Assembly (NCBI RefSeq): GCF_964340395.1
Contig: NC_135549.1
Coordinates: forward strand, 25,212,342-25,269,841
Length of the DNA: 57,500 nt
DNA from: Glandiceps talaboti
Taxonomy: Eukaryota > Hemichordata > Enteropneusta > Spengelidae
Direction of reading: 5' to 3'
How positions within the stretch are numbered: position 1 is the first letter of the stretch; every line of letters begins with the position of its first letter. Made by a program: the position numbers and the translations under genes. Below the pieces are notes generated by a model. The model ran no database searches. It was given only the letters and a program-made list of their open reading frames with translations, and had not been told where the DNA came from. Of this stretch, positions 55,687-57,500 are shown one piece after another.

Positions 55687-55700
55687 AAAACGGGGGGTGG
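55687..55700 (+). other. Polypurine tract next to 3' LTR
   Basis: Purine-rich aaaacggggggtgg directly before TGTTACG. This is the usual plus-strand primer position for an LTR element and supports the LTR start at 55701. Confidence 0.65.
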
Positions 55701-56141
55701 TGTTACGATCCAAAATATCGTATTTCGGAATTATGGGAATAAATTCTACTTTTCGGCATTGCAGGCCATAGGTCAGATGTAGACTGGCGATGACGAATCT
55801 GGGCAAACATGATGTAACTGAAATTCACATGATTGGTTAGAGAAAAGTACATAATAACTTTTATGATGGCATGATCTTAGGGTGTGACTTGCTATTTATA
55901 TAGTCGTTGTGTAAATTCCATTGTATTCGAAATATACTTAAAGTAAGAATAAAATATCCAGAATCAGAGAAGAGGAGAGAAGCTCTCGGATAGGTGATTC
56001 TGGCAAGCCGAAATATCTTCTCAGTTGTGACTAATTCCCGACTTGGACCTGAACGATCCCGTACGAGAGTATGAGAGTGTGAGTACTAGAGTGTAACGTC
56101 TGAACTATCCATACTTCAACTCTACAACTCGCATCACCACA
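55701..56141 (+). mobile_element. 3' LTR of the Gypsy element (right end uncertain)
   Basis: Begins TGTTACGATCC after the polypurine tract, has a TATA-like tatttatatag at about 55894 and an AATAAA at 55948, as expected for a U3-R-U5 layout. The right end is placed near a CACCACA at 56141 by eye, because no clear ...CA boundary or target duplication could be confirmed and no 5' LTR is in the window for comparison. Confidence 0.5.
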
Positions 56142-57120
56142 ATATATTTGTTTGTCCCATAATGCACTAATTGATTCGATTTGCTCCGAGCATATGGAAG
56201 TACGCTCCAAGTCATTGCATCATGTAAATGGAACTGTGACCGACCTAATTTTGTTGTCCATATATGAAATGAGACTGACCTGTAAATTTTTCACAGTTTT
56301 CGTTGTGGTCTTGTATTGTCACATGTTTGGCTTGTGAACATCTATTATTGTCTAGGGCGTAATACTCTAGTCCGAGTCTGAAACCCATATAAAACCTAAG
56401 AAACTCGCATTCGGATCGGACAGAACAGAAGTAGGTCTCATCGACTTGTTGGGGACTCGAATTATTGCTTCTTTTTATCACGGTATACAGGTGATTATTA
56501 TATATCGGTAGAGGGGTATAGTGTTGTTTTGTGCAGTCACCGCGGCCGTGGCAGTAAGCTTATACTAGGATAGTTCCGCCGATCAAACCTGAAGCAGTGT
56601 ATGTACAATGTACGTATGGAATCGGGAGAGCACAGTGCACATTCGTGTCGGGTTAAATTTATCCACGTGTTGATGTAATCCATATTTATCAATCAGATAT
56701 ATTGTAAAATTCTTCAAGTCGTACAGAAATAACGTCTCTAACTTCAAAACAAACCCTGAGAAACTGGACCGGACGTGGCTAGCCAAGTATCTAGTTGCAG
56801 GCTTTCTTTCATAACCATGTGCTGGGGTCACGACCTTGATTGCCGACGTCAATATTGTCCAATCATATTTAATATCATGAACACATCGCGATATTTGATT
56901 TGTTGGTTTCCTAAACTGTATACTTCGAATACCATGATTCGTTACAGAATTCTTCTAATGAATATTAAATAGGCTTGTTGCATTAAATTAAGTGATATCG
57001 CAACACGGGAAACCATACAAGTTTTCAAGTTTTCTTCCAGACGAGTTGCTAAAGTCATGTAAATGACAACACTAAACTCACGAAATTTCCTCAATTCTGT
57101 ACAATTTTATTGCTGATAAT
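56142..57120. other. Region between 3' LTR and right inverted repeat
   Basis: About 980 bp with no recognisable coding sequence. It separates the Gypsy fragment from the right inverted-repeat arm, so the arrangement between the arms is asymmetric. Confidence 0.35.
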
Positions 57121-57500
57121 ATGGCAATCTAATAGCTAGTATATTTATATAAGATAAATATGTTTACTTTGTTGCTAAATGCGCCGTTCAAAAGGCGACA
57201 TCAGTGAGTATAGTCGAGTTAGTGGGCTATAATATGCTGTCGACGCCATGCCTGTCGAAGATATTGTAATGCTTCTCCTCGGCAAATAATAAAAAAAATC
57301 AGATAGATAAATTGAAACACACGAGCGACATTACAAGTGTTTATGTATATCTACACTGTAGTCTAGCCGTTTTGATTTATTTTGCCATAATATGGGGAGA
57401 TAATATTTTAGCATTTATACCCACAGACACTGCCAATTAGTGAGAAAGTGTGAGTAAATATCGGTAAATGTTGGTTAATAAGACATGTAGAGTGTAGTTT
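57121..57500. repeat. Right copy of the large inverted repeat, runs off the window
   Basis: Reverse complement of 52646-53029. The match continues to the last base (gtagagtgtagttt pairs with aaactacactctac at the left copy), so the repeat is longer than what is visible. Confidence 0.85.

Overview
This window is animal genomic DNA. Genes are split by GT-AG introns, most space is intronic, and there are long simple-sequence arrays, tRNA-derived SINEs, non-LTR retrotransposons and a Ty3/Gypsy fragment with a chromodomain. The style suggests a marine invertebrate (cephalochordate, hemichordate or lophotrochozoan are all possible). I cannot name the species from sequence alone.

The left 40 kb is a head-to-tail array of three minus-strand genes for M1-family (aminopeptidase N-like) type II membrane zinc aminopeptidases. 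Gene A (1-3628) shows only its first four coding exons and runs off the left edge. Gene B (6246-21724) and gene C (23606-39849) are each complete in 17 coding exons. I reconstructed the splice sites by hand. Exon phases match between B and C, and the CDS lengths (3069 and 3021 nt, stop included) are multiples of three, giving about 1022 and 1006 residues. Both complete copies keep the GAMEN motif, HELAH plus the downstream Glu that completes the zinc site, and the catalytic Tyr. A and B are a recent duplication that includes introns and upstream flank. C is older, but several of its exons (2, 10, 11, 17) are nearly identical to B, which suggests gene conversion.

Between and within the genes are a decayed non-LTR element (about 4.0-5.4 kb), a second 3' fragment of apparently the same family (32.75-33.87 kb, intron 5 of gene C), two related tRNA-derived SINEs (28.3 and 31.8 kb), a near-perfect hairpin element (40.65-40.82 kb) and dozens of microsatellites.

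The right 17 kb is transposon-rich and gene-poor. It has a possible plus-strand first exon behind a TATA box (42.55-42.86 kb), a 5'-truncated and frameshifted CR1/L2-like LINE on the minus strand (43.9-45.7 kb), microsatellite deserts, a tandem repeat of about 147 bp (51.07-51.69 kb), and a 339-bp MITE-like element flanked by TA. The last 5 kb (52.65-57.5 kb) holds the 3' part of a chromodomain-bearing Gypsy element: end of integrase, chromodomain, a membrane-protein (env-like) ORF, polypurine tract and 3' LTR. It lies between two inverted copies of a sequence of about 380 bp. The left copy abuts the truncated integrase exactly, and the right copy runs off the window. This is the most unusual structure here. 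It is either a chimeric element or a nested insertion, and which one needs sequence beyond the right edge.
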